NCBI RefSeq assembly: GCF_009720725.1
Contig: NZ_WNKT01000002.1
Location: 124,001 to 188,000, forward strand
Direction of reading: 5' to 3'
DNA from: Allochromatium palmeri
Lineage (GTDB): Bacteria > Pseudomonadota > Gammaproteobacteria > Chromatiales > Chromatiaceae
DNA: 64,000 nt
Part shown: positions 29,613 to 38,740 of the stretch, piece by piece
Layout of the letters: every line of letters starts with the position of its first letter
Position numbering within the stretch: the stretch's first letter is position 1
Position numbers and translations under genes: made by a program
Notes under the pieces: model-generated
Databases searched by the model: none
Told to the model about the DNA's origin: nothing
The model's input: the letters and a program-made list of their open reading frames with translations, nothing else

Positions 29613-31076
29613 TCAGAGCGCCGAGGTCCAGCCGAGCCGCTGGAGATTCAGCGCGACCTGTTCCTGATCGCTGTAGGGCGTCTTGTGTCCGTCACGATCG
29701 ATATAGCGCTCGTGGCCCTTGCCGGCAATGAGCGCGACCCAGTACTCATCGGCCGGACAGGCGTCGAGCTGGTCGAAGAGCCGGGCGATGGCCTCGGCGC
29801 GGTCGACGATGAGGCTGTACGCCTGACCCTCGGGGAAGCCGGTCAGGATGTCGTCGATGATGCGCTCGGGCGACTCATGGCGCGGGTTGTCGGAGGTGAC
29901 GAAGATGACGTCCGAATGGCGGGCGACGGCGGCGCCCATCAGCGGACGTTTGGAGCGGTCGCGATCGCCGCCGCAGCCGAAGAGCGTGAGCACGCGCGCT
30001 TCGGGGAAGCCGTCGCGGATGGCATCGAGGATGGTATCGAGCGCGTCCGGGGTGTGGGCGAAGTCGATGACGATGGCGCGGTTGCCGTAGAGGCGGCAGT
30101 CGAAGCGTCCGTCGACCGGCTGGAGATGGCGCCAGTGTTCGCGCGTCTCGTCGGCCGGCGTGGCACCGAGCACAGGCGCGGCCAGGGCCACCGCCAGCGC
30201 ATAGTTGGCGCGATTGTGCTTGAGGGCGAGGAAGGGCTTGGCGGCGATGGCGGCGGGCGGGAGCCGGGCCGGCTCCAGCACCGCGACCGGAACCGGCGTC
30301 GGGTCGTGCGCGGCAAGCCGGTCGGCCACGGCCTGACTGGTGCAATAGAGCCGTCCGCCGGGCTGGATCAAATCGAGCAGACGCGCCTTGGCCGCGAAAT
30401 AGCTGGCCTCGTCACGATGATAATCGAGATGATCCTGGGTGAAATTAGTCCAGCCGGCGTTCTCGAAGGGAATGCCGGCGACCCGCCCCTGATCGAGCGC
30501 ATGACTGCTGGCCTCCATGACGACGACGTCGGCGCGATCCTGGTTGGCGTGCAGCAGTCGGCGCAGTTCGATCAACGGCGGCGAAGTAAAACCGGTCTCG
30601 ACCTGGGGCACGCCGTCGAGAAAGACGCCGAGCGTACCGATCGACAGCACGCGCTGTCCGTGGGCGGCGAGGATGGATTCCAGATACTTGACGGTCGTCG
30701 TCTTGCCGTTGGTGCCTGTGACGCCGATGAAGCGCTGTGCGCCGGGTGCGAGCGGATAGACGACATCACAGAAGCGGCGCACGACCTCGGCCCAGTCGTC
30801 CGGGCGCGTGACATGGAGCGCGACTCCGGCCATCCGCTCGAAACAGTCGAGCGGACGGTTGGTGACCAGTGCCGCGAAGCGTCGGCCGGCGAAATAGCGC
30901 CGATGGATCTCATCGTCCGAGACATCATCGTCGAAGCGCTGGAAGAAGAGGATCGACCCTGGGTCGCAGGCATCGGCGCGCCACTGGATATTGGTCGGGC
31001 GCGGGGCGTCGGGCGTGGTATGCCGCCAGGCGAAGTCGGTGGTGGCGAGCAGATGGGCGAGAGCGTCGGAGTGCAT
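29613..31076 (-). CDS. Mur ligase family protein, MurE-like
   Basis: This 487-residue protein has the three-domain Mur ligase layout: P-loop GVTGTNGKTTT, the EASSHALDQGR segment with the conserved His, and the C-terminal DNPRHESP motif that in MurE recognises meso-diaminopimelate. It would ligate an amino acid onto UDP-MurNAc-L-Ala-D-Glu. It lies away from any dcw cell-wall cluster and instead forms a pair with a glutamate/dicarboxylate symporter, so it may be a second, specialised copy. The ATG lacks a strong ribosome site. I cannot tell from this window whether a canonical murE exists elsewhere. Confidence 0.82.
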   Translation of the reverse strand: MHSDALAHLLATTDFAWRHTTPDAPRPTNIQWRADACDPGSILFFQRFDDDVSDDEIHRRYFAGRRFAALVTNRPLDCFERMAGVALHVTRPDDWAEVVRRFCDVVYPLAPGAQRFIGVTGTNGKTTTVKYLESILAAHGQRVLSIGTLGVFLDGVPQVETGFTSPPLIELRRLLHANQDRADVVVMEASSHALDQGRVAGIPFENAGWTNFTQDHLDYHRDEASYFAAKARLLDLIQPGGRLYCTSQAVADRLAAHDPTPVPVAVLEPARLPPAAIAAKPFLALKHNRANYALAVALAAPVLGATPADETREHWRHLQPVDGRFDCRLYGNRAIVIDFAHTPDALDTILDAIRDGFPEARVLTLFGCGGDRDRSKRPLMGAAVARHSDVIFVTSDNPRHESPERIIDDILTGFPEGQAYSLIVDRAEAIARLFDQLDACPADEYWVALIAGKGHERYIDRDGHKTPYSDQEQVALNLQRLGWTSAL

Positions 31077-31213
31077 GTCTGAGCCGATTGTTCAGGGCGT
31101 TTCTGGCGATTATCAGGCGAGGATGGCGAATTTTCGTGTCAGTCGACTTATACTGGTGGCGCGGTACGTCCGTCCATACTCAACGTTCGCCAACTCGAAT
31201 CCGGGAGTCCATT

Positions 31214-31768
31214 ATGCGTCGAATCACCCTCTCCGCCGTGGCCCTGTCCGCGTTGCTGCCCACGCTGGCTTTTGCTCAGGTCTGGACGCCTTATGGTTAT
31301 GGCCCTCAGGCGCCGGGCGCGGTCGGACCGGTTCCTGATGCCGGGTATCCGGGAGCCTATGGACCGCCGGCTCCGCCCGCTTTCTGGTCCCCGGACGCGA
31401 CCGAGCGGATGGCGCGCCACGCGCGTCCGGCCTGGCCGCGTCTGAGCCTCACGCGCCGCGCCACCGATGACGCCTATCTGATCGAGATCCAGCTCCAGAA
31501 CATCGAGCCGAATCAGGTCGAGATCCGCCCGGTCGGACGCGGTCTGGTCATCACCCATAGTGCCACGGTGCGCTTCAGCCAGAATGATGCTTTGCCCGGT
31601 GGCGAAGGCTATCAGAGCCGTTACAGCATTTCGCGCGACACCAGCGGCCGGCGCGTCGGGTTGCCGCCGGATGCCGATCTGGCCGGCATGACGCGCGAGG
31701 TCGAGGACGGGCGCATCCTGATCCGCGTGCCCAGGGTCGCCAATGACGCCTGGCGCGGGCGCTGGTGA
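31214..31768 (+). CDS. Periplasmic Hsp20/alpha-crystallin-like protein
   Basis: This 184-residue protein has a signal peptide (TLSAVALSALLPTLAFAQ), a Pro/Gly/Tyr-rich N-terminal segment and a beta-rich domain from about 75 with alternations like those of the Hsp20 fold (EIQLQNIEPNQVEIRPVGRG, then the C-terminal DGRILIRVPR). The family's final I-x-I motif is not clear. A TATACT near 31149 may be a -10 box. The stop codon overlaps the GTG of the next gene (GTGA), so the two are coupled. Chaperone function is inference from the fold only. Confidence 0.65.
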   Translation: MRRITLSAVALSALLPTLAFAQVWTPYGYGPQAPGAVGPVPDAGYPGAYGPPAPPAFWSPDATERMARHARPAWPRLSLTRRATDDAYLIEIQLQNIEPNQVEIRPVGRGLVITHSATVRFSQNDALPGGEGYQSRYSISRDTSGRRVGLPPDADLAGMTREVEDGRILIRVPRVANDAWRGRW

Positions 31769-32217
31769 GTTCGGACATGCGCTTCGAAACCCCTCAGGAC
31801 GTCGAGGACGCCTATTATGACGCGCTCGAAGCCGGCGATGCCGAGGCTATGGCCTCGGTCTGGGCTGATTCGGACAGTATTTTCTGCTTGCTGCCGATGA
31901 CGCCCCTGGCTGTCGGTGAGCAGGTCGGGCGTCTCTGGCGGATTCTCTTCGAGTCGGGGCAGGGCTTCGACCTCCAGGTCCGGCATCTGCTCTGGATCGA
32001 ACAGGGCGAGCTGGCCGTGCATCTGGTCGAAGAGCGTCCGCAGATCCAGCCGGACCAGCGTCCGCCCGGTGCATCGCTGCCGCCGCCGCTCTATGCCACG
32101 CATGTCTTTCGGCGCGGCGCGGACGGCTGGCGGCTGCTGGTGTATCAAAGCTCGCCGACTCCACCGCCACCGCCTGGCGTGCCCTCGGCGTCGGCTGGAC
32201 CGACGGCGCTGGCCTGA
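31765..32217 (+). CDS. SnoaL/NTF2-like protein
   Basis: This 150-residue protein has a cone-shaped NTF2-like pattern: the N-terminal helix ETPQDVEDAYYDALEAGDAEAMASVWADSD is typical of DUF4440/SnoaL-like proteins, followed by beta strands ending in GWRLLVYQSS. A proline-rich tail closes it. The start used is the GTG at 31765, overlapping the preceding stop; an in-frame ATG at 31777 is the alternative. Function unknown; these folds bind small ligands or act as isomerases. Confidence 0.75.
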   Translation: MSSDMRFETPQDVEDAYYDALEAGDAEAMASVWADSDSIFCLLPMTPLAVGEQVGRLWRILFESGQGFDLQVRHLLWIEQGELAVHLVEERPQIQPDQRPPGASLPPPLYATHVFRRGADGWRLLVYQSSPTPPPPPGVPSASAGPTALA

Positions 32218-32252
32218 TCGGACCAACGGCGTTCGGCTTCGACATCCACTCC

Positions 32253-33611
32253 ATGCACGCAGGAACGCGCGTCCGACTCCAGACACTCGGCTGCCGGCTC
32301 AACGAGGCTGAGCTGGAGTCCTGGGCGCGTGACTTCCAGGCGCGTGGATTCGAGATCGTCGAGGACGAGACGGGGGCGGCTGATCTGATCGTCGTCAATA
32401 CCTGCGCGGTCACGGCCGAGGCGGTGCGCAAATCGCGCCAGATCCTGCGTCGTGCCCAGCGCCGCCATCCAGCGGCCCGACTGATCGTCAGCGGTTGTCT
32501 GGTCTCGCTCGACAGCACGTCGGGCGCCGCGTCATCGTCTTCGGAGGCCCCCGAACTCATCGTTGTCAATCGCGATAAGGACCGTCTGGTCGAGATCGTG
32601 CTTGCGGCGCTGGGTGTCGAGTCCGGCGTGCGTCCGGCGACGCAGGTGGCGGATCTGGCCGCGCCGCTCTTCGCGCGCGGTCGCCAGCGAGCCTTCGTCA
32701 AGATTCAGGACGGCTGTCGCTATCAGTGCACCTTCTGCGTCACCACTCAGGCGCGCGGTCCGGAGCGCAGTCGTCCGCCGCTGGAGATTTTGCACGAAGT
32801 CGAGTCTTTCCAGCACTCCGGAGTCCAGGAGGTGGTGCTGACCGGCGTGCATCTCGGCGGCTATGGTGCGGATCTCGGGACTGAACTGACGGGCCTGATC
32901 GAGCGTCTGTTGGGTGAGACGGCGATTCCGCGTCTGCGGCTCGGCTCGCTGGAACCCTGGGATCTGCCTGAGCGTTTCTGGTCGCTGTTCGCCGACCGGC
33001 GGCTGATGCCGCATCTGCATCTGCCGCTTCAGAGCGGCTCGGACCGGGTGCTCAGGCGTATGGCGCGACGCTGCAAGCGCGATGAATATCTCCGGCTCGT
33101 CGAACGGGCGCGCGCGGCGATCCCGGATCTCAATGTGACCACTGACATCATCGTCGGCTTCCCCGGCGAGGAGGCCGACGACTGGCGTCAGACGCTCGAA
33201 CTGGCCGAGTCGCTGCGTTTCGGGCATATCCATGTCTTCGGCTATTCGCCGCGTCCGGGTACGCTGGCGGCTGGCTTTGCAAATCCGGTGGACGCGCGCA
33301 CGCGCCAGGGGCGTATCGCTGAGTTGGAGTCACTGGCGCGCCGTTCGCGGCTCCAGGTGATGGGCGAGCAGATCGGCAAGTCGATGACGCTGCTGCATGA
33401 GCGTCTGCTCACTGGGTTCGAGGGGCGGCCGCGCTCGGGCTATACGCCCAACTATCTGCCGGTGCATGTGCGTTCCGAAACGCCGATCAGGGAGGGGCGG
33501 TTGGTTGAGGTGCGGATCACGGGGCTCGACGAGGCGGCTGGGTTGCTGATCGCCGAGCTGACCGGTGTCGAGTCGATGGCGTCCGAGCGCAGCGCCCCAG
33601 CTCAGGCGTAG
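32253..33611 (+). CDS. mtaB: tRNA (N6-L-threonylcarbamoyladenosine(37)-C2)-methylthiotransferase
   Basis: This 452-residue radical SAM methylthiotransferase has an N-terminal UPF0004 domain with three cysteines (TLGCRLNEAE, NTCAVT, SGCLVS) for one [4Fe-4S] cluster, the radical SAM motif CRYQCTFC for the second, and a C-terminal TRAM-like segment. The RLNEAE and CAVTAEA variants separate MtaB from MiaB and RimO. It converts t6A37 to ms2t6A37 in tRNAs that read ANN codons. Upstream neighbours are co-directional with a 35-bp gap. Confidence 0.92.
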   Translation: MHAGTRVRLQTLGCRLNEAELESWARDFQARGFEIVEDETGAADLIVVNTCAVTAEAVRKSRQILRRAQRRHPAARLIVSGCLVSLDSTSGAASSSSEAPELIVVNRDKDRLVEIVLAALGVESGVRPATQVADLAAPLFARGRQRAFVKIQDGCRYQCTFCVTTQARGPERSRPPLEILHEVESFQHSGVQEVVLTGVHLGGYGADLGTELTGLIERLLGETAIPRLRLGSLEPWDLPERFWSLFADRRLMPHLHLPLQSGSDRVLRRMARRCKRDEYLRLVERARAAIPDLNVTTDIIVGFPGEEADDWRQTLELAESLRFGHIHVFGYSPRPGTLAAGFANPVDARTRQGRIAELESLARRSRLQVMGEQIGKSMTLLHERLLTGFEGRPRSGYTPNYLPVHVRSETPIREGRLVEVRITGLDEAAGLLIAELTGVESMASERSAPAQA

Positions 33612-33781
33612 ACATCGATACCAGATTGACTGGCACTCTCCGCGCTCGGTCGTGTGGGTGGCTGCGGTGGCGAAGGCTCGGCTGGCGGCTGGCGGTTCTC
33701 GATGTTGCCACCCGGCGGCGGGGTGGGCGCGGCTGGCGGGTTGGGTTTCATCGGTTGGATGTGGAGTGAGCCGATCTCCAT
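33602..33781 (-). CDS. Small proline-rich protein (putative)
   Basis: This 59-residue frame starts at an ATG (33779-33781) with gagaggtg 5 bp upstream, a ribosome site better than those of many genes here. The product starts MEIGSLHIQPMKPN, is dominated by Pro, Ala and Gln, and ends SQSGIDVYA. It overlaps the end of mtaB by 10 bp in the opposite direction. I recognise no family. GC-rich DNA makes chance frames common, so the ribosome site and the non-random ends are the main support. Confidence 0.4.
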   Translation of the reverse strand: MEIGSLHIQPMKPNPPAAPTPPPGGNIENRQPPAEPSPPQPPTRPSAESASQSGIDVYA

Positions 33782-33978
33782 GACGCACCTCTCGGGCCAT
33801 TGTGGCCATGATTCGCAGGAATTCCTGATTCAAGAATAATCGCTTTTGCCGGCAGCGTGGTTTGGATTGTTCGAGCGAGCCGGTCGCGGTGCATCAAAGT
33901 CTTGGGCAACGGCGCATCATGCGTTATGCTTAGCGCCCCGCACATCCCAGGGCCTCGTCTAAGCGCCCTATCTTTAAC
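33782..33978. other. Non-coding region upstream of tRNA-Ser
   Basis: No gene seen. The stretch is AT-richer than its surroundings around 33830-33900 and should contain promoters for the small minus-strand gene and for the tRNA. Confidence 0.4.
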
Positions 33979-34066
33979 GGAGAGGTGGCTGAGCGGTCGA
34001 AAGCGGCGGTCTTGAAAACCGTTGACTCGAAAGGGTCCGGGGGTTCGAATCCCTCCCTCTCCGCCA
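33979..34066 (+). tRNA. tRNA-Ser (anticodon UGA)
   Basis: The acceptor stem ggagagg pairs with cctctcc, followed by G and an encoded CCA. The D arm has ggctgagcggtcgaaagc, the anticodon loop cttgaaaa places TGA as anticodon, there is a long variable arm as required for tRNA-Ser, and the T arm reads gggttcgaatccc. The length is 88 nt with CCA. The defence island begins about 100 bp downstream. Confidence 0.97.
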
Positions 34067-34168
34067 ATCAAATCAGGTGCTTGCAACAGGGTGAATGTGG
34101 TATCCGCCGTGTTCTCGCGCCAATCATAAAGACGCCCTTTCGATCAAGTTGAGCCTCGTCGTCGCTCT

Positions 34169-37100
34169 TCAGCCCACTAGCCCCTTCAAACGCGCAAGAA
34201 TCTCCTGTTGCTGTGGTATGGGCAGCCGCTCGATTCGATTCAGGATTTCATCCACGCTCATCCGGTCGAGATGCGCCGTCAGTGACTCGACGATAGGTGC
34301 AATGGCGTCCTGCTCCTCGGTGCGCAATTCAGCGGGCGGCTGGCGCGCGGTCTTCAGCAGTCGCTCGGTTGCGGGCTGATCGAGACCGTCAATGGCATCG
34401 AGCTTGAGCAAGGGCTGTAGCCAGGCTTGGACACGCGCCTGACGCGCTTGCTCATCGAGTTCGTTCCGCCGTGTGGCGACGGCCAGGCGCAGGCGTTCGA
34501 GTCGCGCGCGATCCTCGGCGGCGAGATAGGCCGGCAGTTCACTCAGCTCTCGTTCGGCGCGCGCGCAGTATTCGGCGTCGAGTTCGGCGATCCGGTCGGT
34601 CTCGATCCAGCGTCGCTCGACCCAGTCGGCTGAGCGTGAGCGGGCGCCGGCCAGGCGTTGTTGCATCAGGCGATCATAGATCGCCGCCATGTCCCAGGCC
34701 GGTTCGATCTCGCGTGCTTCGAGATCCGCTGCCAGTTCCGCGAGTTGCTGGGCGACTTGGCGGCTGAGCAGTTCCTCCAGCCGCTCCACGTCCCAGTCAC
34801 CCGACTCCCAGACGGCGACATCCGCCAGCATCCGGTCCAACTGCACGGTCAGCGCGCTGACTTCGCTCTCGTCGCGCGTACCGACGAAGAGGTGAAGCAG
34901 CCGCATCGCCCGCGCCTGGGCCTCGCGCAAGGCGTCTTCGGAATCTGGAATGGCGGCATAGAGCGCACCGAGCTGGGTGCGCTGGCGGTCGAGCTGTTCG
35001 CGCAGACGCTGTTCGCGCTGGCGGATCGCGCCGATCCGTGCCAGGATCTCGGGATCGGTCAGCACGCCGCGCGCGCTCTCGACCGCCTCGATCAATCGCT
35101 CGCCCTGCTCAATGCCGTCGAGCAGATCGCGAACCAGCGTCGAGTCGGATGGCTCGGGCTGGCGCGGATAGTCGTCGCTCTCGGCCAGTGTCAGGGCGAA
35201 GCGCTGGCGTTTCTCGACCTGGAAGATCGCGCGTTGCGCCTGTTCCTCCAGCGCCCGTGCCTCGGTCGTGAAGCCGAGATCCTTGAGACTGGCGGCGGCC
35301 CTTTCGATCCGTTGGCGGAAGCTGGTGACATCGGTGGCGTTGTGACAGCTCTGGCGCGGGATCCAGCCGGCGAGCCGATCCGACACCATCTGGCGCAAGG
35401 GTATCAGTAACGTGTTGCAGGCTTCGACGGCGGATGCCGGCCAATGCACAGCATCGCTCACTTCGTGCTGTTTGTGCAGCAGCAGTCTCGCCAGACGCAG
35501 CATCTCGCTGACATCGTTCTGCCGCTCGGCGCGCTCCAGGCTGTTTTCATAGCCGTCGAGTTCTGACTTGAACTGGCGCAGCTTGACCGCCGCCGCCTCC
35601 GAGCGGTCGCGCAGATACTTGAAGTGACCCTCCAGCACTTCCGGGATCGGGTCGACCCGGTGCATCCGTTCGGCCTCCTGGGCGAGCTTGACCAGACGCT
35701 CGTAGTGCTTCTCGTGTTCCCAGCCGTCGAGCAGGGCGCGCCAGCGGCCTTCGGCATCCTCGGACAGAAAGCGCAGGGTCGTGCGTTCGAGCACCGAGGC
35801 TTCCAGCGCGTGCTTGCCTTTCTGGGGCGGGAAGGCGGTGCCGAGCCAATCGGCGGCCGCGACCAGCTCGCCGCCCTGTTCGAGACGGCGCGGCGGATGC
35901 ACACCGCCGATCAGCAGTCCGAGCAGCAAGCCGGCCGAGGCGCTGTTGAGACCATAGGGAGGGGCGATCAGGGCGCGGTAGGAGTCCCAGAGCGTGCGCG
36001 TGGGCTGTTCGACATGCGCTTGCTGGAGCGTTTCGAGCGCGGCCTTGATGGCGGGATGTTCGGGTGCGGTCAGCTTGCCGGTCGTCGCCAGAACGCGCCA
36101 ACTGCGCACCAGGACCGCCTGCACCCGGTTCTGCAAACGCTTGGGTTGAGCCTGCACCCAGGGGCCGTCGACCTGATGCGCGATCAGACTGCGCGCCAGT
36201 TGGGCCGCGTCCGCCGCGCCGCCGCCGGCAGAGGTCGCGAAGCCGTCGAAGGGGAAGGGGAGGATCCTGGGATAGACGCAGTCGAAGATCGCCTCGCCGA
36301 CGGTCTTCATGCGCCCATCAGGGATCGCGTCGAGACCGGCGATCCAGTACAGCCGCTCCTTGAGCGCCTGGGCGATGGCTTCCTTGAGCGCCAGACGACT
36401 GCGCTCGCGCTCTTCCGGGATGAAGCGCCGAAAACGCTCCTGCTCATCGGCGGACAGGGGTTCGTCGAACAGATGCAGACGCCCGAGATGCTCGGCGATC
36501 ACGCCCTCGCGATCCTCGATCCCCGCGACCCACAGCGGCAGTGTCTCCTGCCCGAGACGCTCGCGCTCGGCATTCAGGGCGCGCTCGATCCGCGTCTCCA
36601 ACTCGGCTGGATCGTCTTCCGGGTGCAGATAGACGTAGAGAATGCGGCCCTTGGCGTCCTTGGGATGGAGCGACTGCTCCCATTCGCGCGCCGCCGTCTT
36701 GATCGCCTGTTCGATGGTGTGCGGATGGGCATAGTGCGGCGCATAGAACCATTCGGTCGTGGCGACCTCGTGCAGGCGTCCGAAATCGGTCTGGATCTCG
36801 ATGAGTCCGCCGTCCTTGGCGATGTTGCGCACGAACAGGTTGCGGATGGCCTCGGGCGTGAGGGCGGCCTGGCGCTTGCGCAGCCACTGCTGGAACTGGC
36901 CGCGCGTGGTGGCATCGGCGATCAGTTCGTATTGGCCCAGATCGCGGTTCCATTCGAGCGCGCCAAGCTCCTGACTCAGCGGCCCGAGCGCCGCGCGCAG
37001 GGTCTCGCCGTCGAGTGCCGTGGCCTCGCACAGCAGGGCCTCCATGCTCGGTTGACTCTGCTTGGCGATACGCATCTTTTCGAGGACGGCGACCCCGGCC

Positions 37101-38650
37101 AGCACCAGACGTTGCTCAGGACTCAAATGCGCCTGGAACTTCTCCAGCAGCAGTTGCAGCGTCTCGGCCACGGTCGCGCCGGTCTCGCGCTCGGCGGCGA
37201 TCATCTGCGACAACAGGCCATTCAGGACCAGTTCGGCGGCGCTGATTCGGCGCAGGCGCTCGCGGTCGAGTGCGTCCTCGTCGGCGATACGCTCGATGGA
37301 TTCCTTGATGACGGTCAGCGCCGAACGCGACTGCACCACGTCGCTCTGGCGCGTCAGGAACCAGGTCGCCAGGGGATGCAGCGGCCAGCCGCCGCGCGCG
37401 ATCACGCGGGCGAAGCGTTCCGGCTCGTTCCAGACCGGATAGCGGGCAAAACCGGGCAAGACCGGCGCCAGGCGTTGCTGAGTCTCGGTCTGGGTCGCGT
37501 CCGCTCCGGTGTGCTGCCAGAGCGTCTCCAGCGCCGACTCGTCCTTGCCGAGCATGTGGGCGAAGAGGGTCTCCAGATTGGTCGAGAGATAGGCCTTCTC
37601 GGCGGCGTCGAAGCGGGTGATGTAGCGCTGCAACTGGCGCAGATCGGCGCTGCCGAAGCGCTTGAGATAGGTCTTCAGCTCATATTGGATGAAGCCGATG
37701 AAGCGCACCCGACCGCTGTTGTCCTGTACGCCCTGAAAGATCTGCTGCAAGGCCGAGTCGCCCGCGAGCTGCGGTTTCTCGGCGGCATATTCCAGATAGC
37801 GTCCGAACTCGTCGAACAGGATGAGGACGCTGGAGAAGGCGCCGTTCGGCCCGCAATAGATCTCGCACAGGGTATTGATCAGTTCCTGCGCCGACTCCTG
37901 GCCGACGACCGGAATCGGTGCGCCGTTGGCGTCGCTATAGATGGCATCGACCGCCGTATAGACCGCCTCGTCCTGCTGGCGCAGTGTGGTCAGAATGGCG
38001 TCAGCGCTCCAGCCGGGCAGATGGCGGGCGAAGGCATCGGCGCGAAATTCGAGATTGCGCTGGACGAACTGTTCGGCGGTCTGGAAACGTGGCGACAGGG
38101 CGCGAATCGCCTCGGCGTCGACCCCGTAGCGTTCCAGTTGCGCGAAGACGGCTTGGCTGAGGGCGTTGCCGAGATGGAATCCCGCCATGCCATCGAGACA
38201 GAGTACCAGCACCGGGCGGTTGAGCTGTTCGAGGCGTTCGGCGACGGCTTGGCCGATGGCGGCGTCGGCTTGCGTGAGATGTTCGACGATCGCCTGGGCC
38301 GTGTCCGATGTCGGTGCGCCGAGCAGGGAGGCGATGGCCGTGGCCAGATGGGACTTGCCCGCGCCATAGCCGGCGACCGCGAGCAGATAGGGATTGCGTT
38401 CGGCCCCGGCGAGACCGGAGAGGATCGAATCGAGCAGGTCGCCGACGAAGCTGGCGCTGTCCTTCAGGCGATGGCCGCCGCCGATGCCCTCCTGTTCCGC
38501 TTCGCCCGCGCCGTGGTAACGCGGTCCGTGAAAGACATAGGATCCGGCCGCTTGCCGTGCCTGTTCGGGCCGATCCTGGATCCAGCGCAGTTGCACCGCG
38601 CCTTCGAAAAAATGCTCCTGATGGAAGCGAACCAGATTTCCAATCTTCAT
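34169..38650 (-). CDS. Large P-loop ATPase paired with DUF4007 (SspC-like), copy 1
   Basis: This 1493-residue protein has Walker A GYGAGKS at 94-100 and a Walker B/arginine-finger-like LFDEFGRYLEY near 278-288. A long helical remainder has coiled-coil stretches, notably at about 1050-1400, rich in Glu, Arg and Leu. The ATG at 38650 is used because gaggacatcggc supplies a ribosome site, and the N-terminus MKIGNLVRFHQEHFF looks natural; the frame is open 17 codons further up. It follows a DUF4007 gene by 90 bp. DUF4007 plus a large P-loop ATPase matches, from memory, the SspB-SspC pair of single-strand DNA phosphorothioation, where SspC supplies ATPase activity. Assignment rests on pairing and motifs; a different DUF4007-linked defence system is the alternative. 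Confidence 0.72.
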   Translation of the reverse strand: MKIGNLVRFHQEHFFEGAVQLRWIQDRPEQARQAAGSYVFHGPRYHGAGEAEQEGIGGGHRLKDSASFVGDLLDSILSGLAGAERNPYLLAVAGYGAGKSHLATAIASLLGAPTSDTAQAIVEHLTQADAAIGQAVAERLEQLNRPVLVLCLDGMAGFHLGNALSQAVFAQLERYGVDAEAIRALSPRFQTAEQFVQRNLEFRADAFARHLPGWSADAILTTLRQQDEAVYTAVDAIYSDANGAPIPVVGQESAQELINTLCEIYCGPNGAFSSVLILFDEFGRYLEYAAEKPQLAGDSALQQIFQGVQDNSGRVRFIGFIQYELKTYLKRFGSADLRQLQRYITRFDAAEKAYLSTNLETLFAHMLGKDESALETLWQHTGADATQTETQQRLAPVLPGFARYPVWNEPERFARVIARGGWPLHPLATWFLTRQSDVVQSRSALTVIKESIERIADEDALDRERLRRISAAELVLNGLLSQMIAAERETGATVAETLQLLLEKFQAHLSPEQRLVLAGVAVLEKMRIAKQSQPSMEALLCEATALDGETLRAALGPLSQELGALEWNRDLGQYELIADATTRGQFQQWLRKRQAALTPEAIRNLFVRNIAKDGGLIEIQTDFGRLHEVATTEWFYAPHYAHPHTIEQAIKTAAREWEQSLHPKDAKGRILYVYLHPEDDPAELETRIERALNAERERLGQETLPLWVAGIEDREGVIAEHLGRLHLFDEPLSADEQERFRRFIPEERERSRLALKEAIAQALKERLYWIAGLDAIPDGRMKTVGEAIFDCVYPRILPFPFDGFATSAGGGAADAAQLARSLIAHQVDGPWVQAQPKRLQNRVQAVLVRSWRVLATTGKLTAPEHPAIKAALETLQQAHVEQPTRTLWDSYRALIAPPYGLNSASAGLLLGLLIGGVHPPRRLEQGGELVAAADWLGTAFPPQKGKHALEASVLERTTLRFLSEDAEGRWRALLDGWEHEKHYERLVKLAQEAERMHRVDPIPEVLEGHFKYLRDRSEAAAVKLRQFKSELDGYENSLERAERQNDVSEMLRLARLLLHKQHEVSDAVHWPASAVEACNTLLIPLRQMVSDRLAGWIPRQSCHNATDVTSFRQRIERAAASLKDLGFTTEARALEEQAQRAIFQVEKRQRFALTLAESDDYPRQPEPSDSTLVRDLLDGIEQGERLIEAVESARGVLTDPEILARIGAIRQREQRLREQLDRQRTQLGALYAAIPDSEDALREAQARAMRLLHLFVGTRDESEVSALTVQLDRMLADVAVWESGDWDVERLEELLSRQVAQQLAELAADLEAREIEPAWDMAAIYDRLMQQRLAGARSRSADWVERRWIETDRIAELDAEYCARAERELSELPAYLAAEDRARLERLRLAVATRRNELDEQARQARVQAWLQPLLKLDAIDGLDQPATERLLKTARQPPAELRTEEQDAIAPIVESLTAHLDRMSVDEILNRIERLPIPQQQEILARLKGLVG

Positions 38651-38740
38651 GCCGATGTCCTCGTCGATGTCCAATCCGGCTCCCGTCCGCCGCCGTTGCA
38701 AGGCGTGTTCTAGCCGCGTGGCGGATGAGCCGTCATCACC

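Noticed and set aside
35624-38713. A 1029-residue plus-strand open frame opposite the SspC-like copy 1
   Set aside because: It is antisense to a gene with clear Walker motifs and a ribosome site. It reads as Gln/Arg/Gly-rich noise and is a product of high-GC codon bias.
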